A stretch of 64,000 nt of DNA from Ascoidea asiatica (taxonomy: Eukaryota; Ascomycota; Saccharomycetes; Ascoideales; Ascoideaceae): the NCBI GenBank assembly GCA_001600695.1, contig BCKQ01000003.1:806001-870000 (forward strand), written 5' to 3'. Shown here piece by piece: positions 29,762 to 39,775 of the stretch. The position numbers were made by a program, and so were the translations under genes. The number at the start of each line of letters is the position of its first letter. Within the stretch, counting starts at the first letter, position 1. The notes beneath the pieces were generated by a model, which made no database searches, was not told the origin of the DNA, and was given only the letters and a program-made list of their open reading frames with translations.

Positions 29762-31699
29762 CTATGGATTAGCGCCGATAGAATTTTGATCTTGATTTTG
29801 ATCTCTTTTTTTAATGATAAATTTTGGTTTTGGTTTAACAACATTAGAATTTATATTAATAATGTTATTCATTGAGTTATTTTGAATGTTGATTGAATCG
29901 GAAGTTGGACGAAATGTATTTGAAAATGAATATGTTCTTGGAGTAGAAGTATTATTATAAGTATTATATTGATTATTAGAATTATTGAGATTATTAGGAT
30001 TATTGAAAGGATAAAATGAAGATGAATTTGTATTTGGAATAAAAGTAGAAGTTGAAATAGAATTTGATATTTGATTAATTTTTCTTTCTTGTTTTTTAAT
30101 TGGAATTGAATTTTGAATTGAATTAATATTATTTTGCTTAATTTCATTATTTAAAATTATTTTTTTTCTGTTTCCTGATCTTTTTTTATTTGAGTTTGAT
30201 ATTGAAGTAGTTGATAAATTTGATGATAGAGAAGAATTTGAATTTATTTTAGTTAATTCTTTTTGATCTTTTTTATTATTATTTAATTTATTTGATTTAT
30301 TTGATTTATTTGATCTATTTAATTTAGATGATTTTATTGAATTATTTGATTTTTCAACAATTTTTTTATTACTTGAATCAATATTTGATAAAGAAAATTT
30401 TTCATTTAAAATTTTAGATTGTTGTTTTTGATTAAATTTTGATTTATTAGATTTATTTGAATCTTTTTTATTTTTATTATCTTTAATATCTTTGTTATCT
30501 TTATTATCATTTTTAAATTTTTTATCTTTCTTATTTTTATTATTATTATCATTTTTATTATCATTTCCTTTTTTATTATTATTATCTTTTTGAGATTTTA
30601 TTGATAATTTTTTTTCTTTAATTTTTTCTTTTAAAGCAGAATTTGAGATAATTGAAATATAATTATAATTATTATTAATAGTAAAGAAATCTTCATCATT
30701 TGGTATAATTTTTTCATCTAAATTGATATCAGTAGTGGTAGTAATTGATTGAAATTTTAAAAATTTTAAATAATATGGATCATTAAGTAAAGTATCATTT
30801 AAAGAATCTGATTTTTGAAATTGATTTATCAGATTAGTATTATTATTAAATTGATCATATTCAGTTAATGGCATTTTATAATAATTTGATAATTGAAAAT
30901 TAATATTATTAAAATTATAAATTTTTAAAATATTTTCATTATTATTAATATTATTTGAAATAAATTTTTTAAAATCTAAGATGAAAGAATTTAAAAGATT
31001 AATATTTTTGAAAAGTATGAAAGAAGTTGAAGATGAATTTAAAAAAGATTGAGAATAATAATGAATTAAAATTGAATTATTATTAATATAATGATTGAAT
31101 AAATCTTTAAAAATTAAGAGAAAATTGGATTTATTTAAATTTATTGGTAAATTTCTAATTTTTAATTTTTTTGAATCTTTTTTTTTTAGTTTTTCAATAA
31201 ATTCGAATTCTTTCTTGTTTTTAAAATTTGATCTATTCTTTTTATTTGATTTTTTTTTAATTTTATTCTTGTTATTCATTGTTATTTGAGTTGCTTTAGA
31301 TTTGATATCATTATCGTTATTATCATTACCATTTTCATTATCTTTATCTTTATCTTTTGCTTGAATTTGAATTTGATTTTGATTTTGATTTTGACTATTT
31401 TCTTGATTTAATTCATGATTTTTAAATTTATTTTTATTTTTATTTCTATTTCTTGAAGAATTTTTTCTGTTACTATTTGGTTTTTGTTTAATTTCTAAAT
31501 CAGTAATTAAATTTAAGTTATTTTTTTTCAAATTTTCATTAATGTTATCATTATCTAAAGTTGATTTTAACTCTTTTAATTGTTTTGATCTATTTCTTTG
31601 TGAAGAATATCTTTGTTTCTTTGAATTTGAAATTGGTAAAACTGAAGAGAATGAAACATTTGAAGGGGAAGTAGATATTGAAGAATTAGGAGTCGACAT
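29762..31699 (-). CDS. UPF3: Nonsense-mediated decay factor Upf3 (Smg4/UPF3 domain)
   Basis: 645 residues, ATG at 31699. A basic, Asn/Lys-rich N-tail leads to the Smg4/UPF3 RNP-type domain at about 178-320. Its first strand reads KLKIRNLPINLNKSNF, matching the KLVIRxLPPNLTxxEF pattern of Upf3; the next strand carries HYYSQSFLNSSSTSFILFKN, parallel to the EGHYSSKxFKNSTYSRCNFLF segment, followed by helix NLLNSFILDFKKFI and DPYYLKFLKF. A long Lys/Asp/Asn-rich region (about 375-480) and an Asn/Ser-rich tail follow. Upf3 shuttles between nucleus and cytoplasm and links premature stop codons to Upf2 and Upf1. The domain is diverged, but the order of blocks and the basic flanks fit. The gene is divergent from the FLC-family gene. 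Confidence 0.7.
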   Translation of the reverse strand: MSTPNSSISTSPSNVSFSSVLPISNSKKQRYSSQRNRSKQLKELKSTLDNDNINENLKKNNLNLITDLEIKQKPNSNRKNSSRNRNKNKNKFKNHELNQENSQNQNQNQIQIQAKDKDKDNENGNDNNDNDIKSKATQITMNNKNKIKKKSNKKNRSNFKNKKEFEFIEKLKKKDSKKLKIRNLPINLNKSNFLLIFKDLFNHYINNNSILIHYYSQSFLNSSSTSFILFKNINLLNSFILDFKKFISNNINNNENILKIYNFNNINFQLSNYYKMPLTEYDQFNNNTNLINQFQKSDSLNDTLLNDPYYLKFLKFQSITTTTDINLDEKIIPNDEDFFTINNNYNYISIISNSALKEKIKEKKLSIKSQKDNNNKKGNDNKNDNNNKNKKDKKFKNDNKDNKDIKDNKNKKDSNKSNKSKFNQKQQSKILNEKFSLSNIDSSNKKIVEKSNNSIKSSKLNRSNKSNKSNKLNNNKKDQKELTKINSNSSLSSNLSTTSISNSNKKRSGNRKKIILNNEIKQNNINSIQNSIPIKKQERKINQISNSISTSTFIPNTNSSSFYPFNNPNNLNNSNNQYNTYNNTSTPRTYSFSNTFRPTSDSINIQNNSMNNIININSNVVKPKPKFIIKKRDQNQDQNSIGANP

Positions 31700-32988
31700 T
31701 TGATTTACCTGAAAAAAAGGTTGAATGCTGAGTCTTGTTTAAATCGATATTAAAATGAATTTAATGGAAATTAAAACTGGGAAACAAAAATAAAAAAGAA
31801 TATAATTAGATAATTCTCAATCACTTTTTATATTCAAAGTATCTCCATAGATTATGTTTGATTTGAATTATTTCAAGTCCTTAGTAAAAAAGTAGGTAAA
31901 GTTGTAACTATTGTAATATAATAAACATCATAAATATCCATTACCACAACAATCGCCAATAAGCATCATCTGCTTCAGGGAACAATTTGACCATCAAAAC
32001 AAGACAAGGCAAGAAACAGCAAGAAGCAGTACACATATGTGTTATTACAGAGCCCTAATAATGTAGCCCTAATGTTACATCACGTGGTTAATAACACGTG
32101 TAAGATTGAAACCATTAAATTGGATCCTTTAATTTTTTTAAAAATCACGTGGAAGAAAAAAAAATAAACGGGGCTGGTGCTGCTGGCTGGTGCAGCTGCT
32201 GGCGGTGCTGGCGATGCTCGACTCTTGACGCTGGTGTTTACTGGGCTTGCACTGCCAGTTTCTTAGTTAAGTTACTAGGAGAGCAGAAAAGAAAATAACG
32301 TTGGAAATAAATAATAATAGAATCTACCGGTACTGTAGAAAAGAATAATAGTATCGTTAATAGAAATTTGATACATATTTGAAATATATTATTTGAAATA
32401 TCTTGATATATTGATATATTCAATAATAATTATCTTATTATCATACCCAGTAATTCCATTACATTATTGAAGATCAATAAAGAAAGAATACCCCATCACT
32501 TTGCTCAAAGACTTTTTTGTTGTAGCAGCTGAATCAATATTCCAATCATCTTTCAAATATTATATCAAATAACATTATATTTCATACCCTTTAATCAAAA
32601 ATAAACAATAGATAAAATCATATCGAATTCTATCAGATCAGTTCAGTTCAAATCAAATCAAATTCTATATATTATATATCTAATCAGATAATTGTACATT
32701 TCAAAATATATTATAGTAATTGCTTTTTTTCAATATTTTAATTACTGTTATCATACTTCTCGTTTAATATTAGACTGATATCTGTTTATATACAGAATAT
32801 ACACAACTTTTATTTATATTTTGAGAATTACCTTTTAATTATCTTTCATTTTATCTTCAATTATCAAAAACATTACCTTTACTTACAATTCTATTATTGC
32901 ATTTTATCAAATTCAAATATTATTACTAAGATTAAAAAAAAATTAAAGTAATATAATATATATTAAAAATTAAAAATTCTTTTCAAAA
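31700..32988. other. Divergent promoter region between UPF3 and the FLC-family gene
   Basis: 1.29 kb with no gene. Three CACGTG boxes (32081-32151) are followed by a GC-rich stretch of GCTGGTG words (about 32160-32250). The 350 bp next to the FLC gene is strongly AT-rich with several TATATA-like words (32670-32720, 32950-32965). Confidence 0.6.
32081..32151. promoter_or_regulatory. Cluster of three CACGTG E-boxes
   Basis: CACGTG at 32081-32086, 32095-32100 and 32146-32151, so three copies in 71 bp; the first and third are preceded by T as TCACGTGG. They sit about 385-450 bp from UPF3 and 840-910 bp from the FLC gene. In yeasts this core is bound by Cbf1, Pho4, Tye7 and relatives. Confidence 0.5.
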
Positions 32989-35649
32989 ATGAATCCAATA
33001 AATTTCTTACTTATTTTTTTATCAATATTAAATATATCCTTAGCTAAAAGATCTTTATCTGCATCTTCTTTAGTAACATGTATGGATAATTCTCAATTAT
33101 CTGCTTCTTATTTCGATGTTGTTTTTAATCCTGATGATCGTTCTCTAAATTATGATCTTGATTTAACAAGTGAAATTGATGGTTATGTAATTGCAAATAT
33201 TCAAGTTTATGCTTATGGGTTTAAAATTATTCATGAAACTTTAGATATGTGTTCATTAAGTTTTAAACAATTTTGTCCACTTTATCCAGGTCCTGTTGAT
33301 ATTGAATCAACTGAATATATAAGTTCTTCAATAACAAAACAAATTCCAGGAATTGCATATACTGTTCCTGATATTGATGCTTTTATAAGAATTGAAATTC
33401 AAAATACAAATAAAACTAAATTAGCTTGTATTCAAGCTGATTTCTCAAATGGTAAAACTGTCTCTCATATTGCTATAAAATGGGTAACTGCATTCATTGC
33501 AGGTTTAGGTTTATTAACTTCTGCTTTATTATCTTCTTTAGGTAATAATTCAAATGCTGCTTCTCATATTGCTGCAAATGCTGTTTCTTTATTTTCTTAT
33601 TTTCAATCTGTTGTTATTGTAACAATGCAACATGTTGATAGAGTTCCTCCAATTGCTTCTGCTTGGTCTCAAAATTTAGCTTGGTCAATGGGTTTAATAA
33701 GAACTGAATTTATGCAAAAAATTTTTAGATGGTATATACAATCAACTGGTGGTACTCCAACTTTATATTTTACTTCTGAAACTGTTTCAATTTTAGTTCA
33801 AAGAAGTTTAGATTTATTTAAAAGAACTTTTCCAAATACTACTTCTCTTATTAAAAGAGCTAAAACTTATGTTCTTTATGGTAATAAAAATTTATTAATA
33901 TTTAGAGGTATTAAAAGAGTTGGTTATTTAGCTCATATTGAAGCAACTTCAATAGTTGTAACTGGTTTTACTTTTTTTATAATTTGTGCTTATGTTTTAG
34001 TTTTTGCAATTTTATTATTTAAATATTTCTTAGAATTATTAATTAAATTAAAATTAATTAAAGTTCAAACTGGTTTAGAATTTAGAAAAAATTATAAACA
34101 TATTTTAAAAGGTTCTTTATTAAGATATATTTATATTGGTTTTACTCAATTAACTATTTTCTCATTATGGGAATTTACTGAAAATGATTCTCCAGCAGTA
34201 ATTGTACTTGCAGTTTTATTTTTAATGTTAGCTGTTGGAATTATTGGTTTTACATCTTATAGAACTTTATATTTTGGTAAAAAAAGTAGAAAATTACATA
34301 ATAATCCTGCTGCTATTCTTTATGGTGAACAAAAAATTTTAGATAAATATGGTTTTTTTTATACAATGTTTAATGCAAAATTATATTGGTGGGGTTCAGT
34401 TTTTTTCTTTTTCACTTTATCAAAATCAATTTTTATTGGTTTAGTTCAAAGTTCTGGTAAAGTTCAATGTCTTTTAGTTTTTATATTTGATTTAATTTAT
34501 TTAATTTTATTATCATATTTTAAGCCATTCCTTGATAAACCAACAAATATTTTAAATATTTTAATTCAAACTGTTAATACTTTAAATTCATTTCTATTTT
34601 TATTTTTTTCAAATCTTTTTGGTCAACCTGCTGCTGTTGGTTCTATAATGGGCTGGGTTTTTTTCATTTTAAATGCTGCTTTTTCTTTAATTTTATTAAT
34701 TTTAATTATCATTTATGCAATTTTATCTATTTTTTCAAAAAATCCAGATGCAAGATTTCAACCTGCAAAAGATGATAGAACTTCATTTCAAAGAAGTTCT
34801 CAAATTATTGATAGAGATAGTATGGCTCAAGATAATTTTGTTTCAGAATTATTTGCTCTTGGTGCAACTGCAAAAAATCATCAAAGTGATTGGGCAAATG
34901 ATTTAAAAACTTTTGATAGTCCAGGTTTATCTCCATATGATTTAAGATTTCAAAGAAGTGAAAAAGCATTTAAAGATCATCAAGCAAGTATAAATAATGA
35001 AAATAGATCAGATGATTCTCCATTCAGTGATAATTTAAGTAATAATAAAAATAAGAATACTCTTAATCCTTCTAATGTTAATGAAAGTTCATCATTAGGA
35101 GTTAAAACTGCTTTAGCAGGATTAATGAGAAAATTTTCTAATGCTAGAAGAAATCATTCTATTAAAAGACAGAAATCTTCAAATGGTAGTGGTTCAAATA
35201 AAAGAGGTTTATCTTTAAAATTAAATTCAAATAATTCAAATGTAGGATATTCAGATCCAAATTCAAATAGAGGAATCAATACAGTTGATGAAATAGCAGT
35301 TTTATCACCTCAGAGAGAAGTACCAGAAAGTTCAATATTTTCACCAACTTCAAAACATACAAGAAATGAATCAAGCATGCCAATAAATGCAAAAGATAAT
35401 AGTGTTAACAATATGCATGATAATCATTTAGGTGATACTTACTCAACACTTTCATATGAAGAAGAAGATGAAAATCGATATAGTACAAATCAATTAACAA
35501 ATACAGGAGGAGTCCAAGCAACTGATTTCGTTGAACCTGGATTTCAATTTGAAGATAATTATGCCTACTCTCCACAAAAGGATCCATATGACTCTTCAGC
35601 CAATCAAAGTAATGAAAAAATAAATCCTACAAACTCAAAATTACTCTAA
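32989..35649 (+). CDS. FLC-family TRP-like membrane protein (flavin/haem transport, calcium homeostasis)
   Basis: 886 residues. The protein starts with a signal peptide (about 1-19, NFLLIFLSILNISLA), then a Cys-containing lumenal ML-like domain (about 20-165; Cys pairs in VTCMDNS, DMCSL, QFCPLYP and LACIQAD), then a TRP-like bundle of about nine membrane helices (about 165-580) including SYFQSVVIVTMQH and the LAWSMG segment typical of the family, and a long cytosolic Ser/Asn-rich tail of about 300 residues with basic patches. Flc1-3 of baker's yeast have the same order and similar core length; they are tied to FAD/haem import into the ER, cell-wall upkeep and calcium release. The longer tail accounts for the extra length. 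Which FLC paralogue this equals is not decidable here. ATG at 32989; codons are AT-ending with no CTG noticed. Confidence 0.9.
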   Translation: MNPINFLLIFLSILNISLAKRSLSASSLVTCMDNSQLSASYFDVVFNPDDRSLNYDLDLTSEIDGYVIANIQVYAYGFKIIHETLDMCSLSFKQFCPLYPGPVDIESTEYISSSITKQIPGIAYTVPDIDAFIRIEIQNTNKTKLACIQADFSNGKTVSHIAIKWVTAFIAGLGLLTSALLSSLGNNSNAASHIAANAVSLFSYFQSVVIVTMQHVDRVPPIASAWSQNLAWSMGLIRTEFMQKIFRWYIQSTGGTPTLYFTSETVSILVQRSLDLFKRTFPNTTSLIKRAKTYVLYGNKNLLIFRGIKRVGYLAHIEATSIVVTGFTFFIICAYVLVFAILLFKYFLELLIKLKLIKVQTGLEFRKNYKHILKGSLLRYIYIGFTQLTIFSLWEFTENDSPAVIVLAVLFLMLAVGIIGFTSYRTLYFGKKSRKLHNNPAAILYGEQKILDKYGFFYTMFNAKLYWWGSVFFFFTLSKSIFIGLVQSSGKVQCLLVFIFDLIYLILLSYFKPFLDKPTNILNILIQTVNTLNSFLFLFFSNLFGQPAAVGSIMGWVFFILNAAFSLILLILIIIYAILSIFSKNPDARFQPAKDDRTSFQRSSQIIDRDSMAQDNFVSELFALGATAKNHQSDWANDLKTFDSPGLSPYDLRFQRSEKAFKDHQASINNENRSDDSPFSDNLSNNKNKNTLNPSNVNESSSLGVKTALAGLMRKFSNARRNHSIKRQKSSNGSGSNKRGLSLKLNSNNSNVGYSDPNSNRGINTVDEIAVLSPQREVPESSIFSPTSKHTRNESSMPINAKDNSVNNMHDNHLGDTYSTLSYEEEDENRYSTNQLTNTGGVQATDFVEPGFQFEDNYAYSPQKDPYDSSANQSNEKINPTNSKLL

Positions 35650-36211
35650 TAATAAACTAATTTCAAATTTATCTTCCTTCAACTTCTTATTTTTTTTTAT
35701 TTAATTCTAGGACCCCGATTTAATAATATTATTTTAGGTTAATATCTTTTCTTTTCTCAAGAGAATGAAATTTGTTTAATGTTATTTTAAAAAGAATTCT
35801 CATTCCAAGGTTTTTATTTCTTCATCTTTTTTTTTGGTTTTTTTTTTGTATTAAAAAAATTTTGAATCTTTTTTTTGTTTATTTTTATATTTTTTTTTTT
35901 AAAAAAAAAATCGAACTATAAACTTAACAGTTAAGATTAATCAAGAAAGATTTAATTTGGGTTTATAGAAATCAATCCTAAGATTTCAGTTTGCTATTAT
36001 AATTTGGAAGTCTTCAATGACTGAAATTGATACTAAAGAAATTTAAATCTTTTCGATCAAAAATAATATATCTGTTACTCTAATATTTGTTGCTCTGATG
36101 ATTTACCCAATGATGAATGATTTTCAAAGATGCCAGTAGGCTAGGCTTTAGGTAGAAGACATTCCAATTAATAACTTACCTTTTCCATAATTCTCTATAC
36201 TCTACTTTACA

Positions 36212-36225
36212 CCCCCCCCCCCCCC
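36212..36225. repeat. Poly-C tract of 14
   Basis: A run of 14 C in a very AT-rich genome, about 540 bp upstream of the PDP3-like start. Could exclude nucleosomes, be a slippage site, or be a sequencing-prone homopolymer whose length is uncertain. Confidence 0.7.
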
Positions 36226-36514
36226 TATCTTTTTTTAATTCCATATATTTTTGTATTCTTATTTAGCAAATCCATCTAATTTCTCTTCTTCATTCACTTC
36301 GTCTAGCTCATCTGCTTTATCTACCATATTAATTAACATTATTTCTGTTAAAAGATTCGAAAAGTTTCATTTAATTCACTAGCCTTATATTCCAGCCATA
36401 ACCAGCCACAATATGTTTTTCCCAAAGCATTTCCGTACATTTGGTCTCTTGTTTTTTTTGCGCAAGGCCTTCTCCTCTGTTTAGATCTCGTTTTTGTTCC
36501 ATTATTTTCGTAGC

Positions 36515-36520
36515 ACGCGT
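36515..36520. promoter_or_regulatory. ACGCGT box (MCB-like), PDP3-like promoter
   Basis: Context GCACGCGTCG, about 245 bp upstream of the ATG. ACGCGT is the core of the yeast MBF site for G1/S expression. Single copy, so only a candidate. Confidence 0.3.
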
Positions 36521-36761
36521 CGTTAATAGTTCTTTTTTAATTCACTTAAAATATTTATTCAAATGAAAACAAATTCAGTTATTTTGAATGTTTTTTTTTG
36601 ATTCAATCAAATCAATTGTAATAATTATTCCTTTTTTTTAAAATTAGAAACAGTTAGTTTAATAAAATCTTAATTGATATTTTGAAAATTCTCAGCTTTC
36701 ATTCCGATAAGCTATATATGTTTTTTGGCTTTTATGTTATTTAACTCTTCAAGGAAATTTG

Positions 36762-39209
36762 ATGGATCTGCAACTTTTTGATCATGATTCGTGGATACCA
36801 AAAACTGGAGAAAGAGTTTTATGTCAAGTTCCTGGTTATCCAGCTTGGCCTTCGATGGTATTACCTTTAGATACATTACCTATTCATATTGCTCAAAAGA
36901 AACCAAAGAGATCAAAAGTACCTTTATATCCAGTAGTATTTTATAATGATCCAACTTTTTATTGGGCGAAAAAACAATATTTAAAATTATTAACAGATTC
37001 AATAATAAATAATTACATAACGAGAAATAAAAAAGCTAAAAATTTCCAATTATATGAAGCATATGTTGAATCTCTAAAATATCCAACTTTCGAAGATTAT
37101 TTGGTGCTTAATGGAGGACAAGAGGATTTAGTTAATCCAGATAATGAATTATTAAATTCAATTAGACAAAGTATAGCGACTGCAAGAAATGAATCAGTGA
37201 AAAAAATTGCTGAATCTGAAAATTATGTTGAGATTCTTGATCCAGATGATTCTGACTCAAATTATTCTGAGAATTCTAACAACCCTGATCATCAAACCGT
37301 TATAGATCATTATGATCATAACAAGCAAAGTAACGAAAACAATGACTTTGATGATGATGATGATAATAATGATTCAAACTCCCCTTTATTTAAATCATTC
37401 AACGATGTATTATTAGATGACGAATATTTCGAAAATGAAAGGCAGATAGAAGAGCAGATTAAGAACCAAAAGCAATTATTAAATGAGGATGATAATGAAT
37501 CTGATACTGATTCTAATACAGATACCGATAATCAAGGTTCAAATAAAAATAAAAATAAAAATAAAAATAAAAATGAAAGTGAAAGTGAGTCTGAATATGA
37601 ATATGAAGATGATTCTGATTACAAAAATAGAAATGTAGAAAAAACTAGAAGTAGAAGCAGAAGCAAAAACGGTAGACTTTTAAAACTCCGTGCTATATCA
37701 AGAAAAGCTAAACAGACTAAGCAAACAGTAAAAAAGAAAAAAATATTAGAAAGTGATTTAGAAAATGAAATTGAAAATGAAATTGTATCAGATAATGCGC
37801 CTTCAAGTAAAACATCAGATAATACAGTTAATGATACAATAATTTCAAGTCCAAATATATCTAAAAATAATATTTCAAAAAGTAAATCCCTAGTTTTAAG
37901 AAAAAAAACATCTAATCAGCTATCTAGAATAAAAACTAAAAACAAAGTAACAAAAGAAGACGTTGCAACTCCTGAAGAATTGAGACTTTTAGAAGAAGAA
38001 AATGAGTTTGAAAATAAAATCTGGATTCCATTAATTGGCAATAGAGTTGCCTGTAAAGTTCCAACTTATCCTGCCGCTCCTGGTATGATTATACCCTTGA
38101 AACTCCTTCCATTATCAGTCATGAAAGAAATTCCACCAAATTTAACACTTGATGAAGTTTTCCCAGTATCATTTTACAATGAAACCACTTATTATTGGGC
38201 TCAACGATATGAATTAAATTTACTATCTGATACAAAAATTGATGTATTTTTAAGGATTCAAAAGAAAAAAAATTTTGGGACAAAATCAAAATCAAATTTG
38301 GATTTAATTTCTGCTTACTTGCAAGCAAAAGAATATAAAACTTTAAGTGAATTTATAACTTTAAAAAATTTTGATACCGAGAAGCTTTTAGACCAAGATC
38401 CTGAAAAAATAAATAGGTATGAAGCAAATGTTAGATTACAGGAATCGAACATTCATCCAATTACAATTGAGAAAAAGCCTACAATTGCTACTCAAACTGA
38501 TTTACTCACTGATGTAAATAATATTCTGCAAAGTTATAATATTCCAATAGCGGCTACACCTTTAACAACTCTGGTAGTTTCTCAACAGAATACCGAAATT
38601 CCAAATAGCTCAATATCATCACAAAGCCAAATGGTCAACAGTTATCGAAATTTATTTGGTAATATCAATGATCCCAAAAAAAATAATGTATTTAACAATT
38701 CAGGCTTGACAACTCCTTTGCCTCTATATTCTCTTCAGGTTCCTATAGTAAATAATTCCGAAAATAACTACAAATTACCACTTGAAGACTCTTCATTGAA
38801 TGTAGCGAGTGGAGTAAAAGTCAAAAACGAATACATCAAAGTTCAGATCCCAAAAGAAAATGAAAGCTCCAATAAATATTCTAAGCCAAACCCACATGTT
38901 AGGAAGCCAAATAATGGAAAAGGTCGTTCTTTCGGTCCTGTTGACTCTGAAACTTCAGAAGATTCTTCAAATTCATATAAAGAAGCAAGTGATTGGAGAA
39001 CTGGCAGTCCTAAAAAGCCTACTATTGGCATTGTAGCTGGAATTATTCCTAAAAGGGATTATGATATAACGCCAACAGTTACATCTAGTTTCGAAGAAGG
39101 TACTACTACAATTGGAAAGCTCTCATCCACAGGATTATTTAAGCCTCCTGATTTTTATAGACAGTTATCTTATAATCAATCCCCTCCTAACAAAAGAAGA
39201 AAAGTTTAA
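36762..39209 (+). CDS. PDP3: Protein with two PWWP domains, Pdp3-like
   Basis: 815 residues from the ATG at 36762; the codon just before is TTG and need not be used. The first PWWP domain (about 10-110) reads GERVLCQVPGYPAWPSM, FYNDPTFYW and LYEAYVESLKYPTFEDYL, close to the N-terminus of yeast Pdp3 (LCKVGSFPPWPAVVFP, FFNDPTYYW, LVNAYKEAKDFDDF). Pdp3 recruits the NuA3 histone acetyltransferase to H3K36-methylated chromatin. After an acidic and basic linker a second copy (about 418-520) repeats the same blocks: GNRVACKVPTYPAAPGM, FYNETTYYW and LISAYLQAKEYKTLSEFI. In it the PWWP signature is PAAP (437-440), so one signature tryptophan is replaced. The C-terminus carries a basic KRRKV, likely nuclear localisation. 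The baker's yeast protein has one PWWP and is under half this length. Ioc4 is a less likely alternative. Confidence 0.7.
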   Translation: MDLQLFDHDSWIPKTGERVLCQVPGYPAWPSMVLPLDTLPIHIAQKKPKRSKVPLYPVVFYNDPTFYWAKKQYLKLLTDSIINNYITRNKKAKNFQLYEAYVESLKYPTFEDYLVLNGGQEDLVNPDNELLNSIRQSIATARNESVKKIAESENYVEILDPDDSDSNYSENSNNPDHQTVIDHYDHNKQSNENNDFDDDDDNNDSNSPLFKSFNDVLLDDEYFENERQIEEQIKNQKQLLNEDDNESDTDSNTDTDNQGSNKNKNKNKNKNESESESEYEYEDDSDYKNRNVEKTRSRSRSKNGRLLKLRAISRKAKQTKQTVKKKKILESDLENEIENEIVSDNAPSSKTSDNTVNDTIISSPNISKNNISKSKSLVLRKKTSNQLSRIKTKNKVTKEDVATPEELRLLEEENEFENKIWIPLIGNRVACKVPTYPAAPGMIIPLKLLPLSVMKEIPPNLTLDEVFPVSFYNETTYYWAQRYELNLLSDTKIDVFLRIQKKKNFGTKSKSNLDLISAYLQAKEYKTLSEFITLKNFDTEKLLDQDPEKINRYEANVRLQESNIHPITIEKKPTIATQTDLLTDVNNILQSYNIPIAATPLTTLVVSQQNTEIPNSSISSQSQMVNSYRNLFGNINDPKKNNVFNNSGLTTPLPLYSLQVPIVNNSENNYKLPLEDSSLNVASGVKVKNEYIKVQIPKENESSNKYSKPNPHVRKPNNGKGRSFGPVDSETSEDSSNSYKEASDWRTGSPKKPTIGIVAGIIPKRDYDITPTVTSSFEEGTTTIGKLSSTGLFKPPDFYRQLSYNQSPPNKRRKV

Positions 39210-39775
39210 AGAAATATGAATTTCATTTTTATCTCGTTGATAAAGAGATGAAAAGGCAGGTAAGCTATGTATAGTATCAAAAATTTTGCTACCTTCAAAT
39301 TCACTTGAAAGTTTAAGAATAAAATCCTAAAATTTAGGTACTTTTCTCAATTTCTCTCTTTTTTCCTCATTAAAACTATAATTAAGTTGCAGAGAAAACT
39401 CTATAAACTGCAAATTTTGCTTTTATTCGATAATTATAAATAAGAAATTGAGTTTTTTTGCTAAATTTTGTTATTTTAATTTTACATAACTTGTTCAAAA
39501 AAGTATTTCAACTTCTTATTTTAGTTCAATCAAGACATAATGAAGAAATTTGTTTTTAAGTTAATGTTGATTATCAACAATATATTAGTATAATATATAC
39601 TTTTTATATATTTATATGTATATAGGTGTGTATATAATGAAAGGTTAGAAAATATAAAAAAAAGGCAAATAAGCAGAAATAAATATTACAAAGCAAAAGA
39701 AAACTAAAAAAATAAAATGATAAGGTAAGTAAAAAGAAAATAGAAAACCATTATGTAAAAAAAGAATAAGAAGAA
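39210..39775. other. Convergent 3' intergenic region
   Basis: 566 bp between the 3' ends of the PDP3-like gene and the minus-strand permease. A TATA/TGTATA-rich tract at 39585-39640. No gene. Confidence 0.6.

Larger units (their letters stand above)
35650..36761. other. Intergenic region, FLC 3' end to PDP3-like promoter
   Basis: 1.1 kb. T-rich and A-rich runs (35820-35910) mark the FLC 3' end. A poly-C run lies at 36212-36225 and an ACGCGT box at 36515-36520. No gene. Confidence 0.6.

Noticed and set aside
12018-31699. Idea of a dedicated mitosis/dynein gene cluster (KIN3, CDC15, JNM1, Hook-like)
   Set aside because: Genes for lipid transfer, pentose phosphate metabolism and mRNA decay are interspersed on both strands, so ordinary gene order explains it.
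36759-36761. TTG start one codon before the PDP3-like ATG
   Set aside because: The adjacent ATG at 36762 is the normal choice in a yeast.
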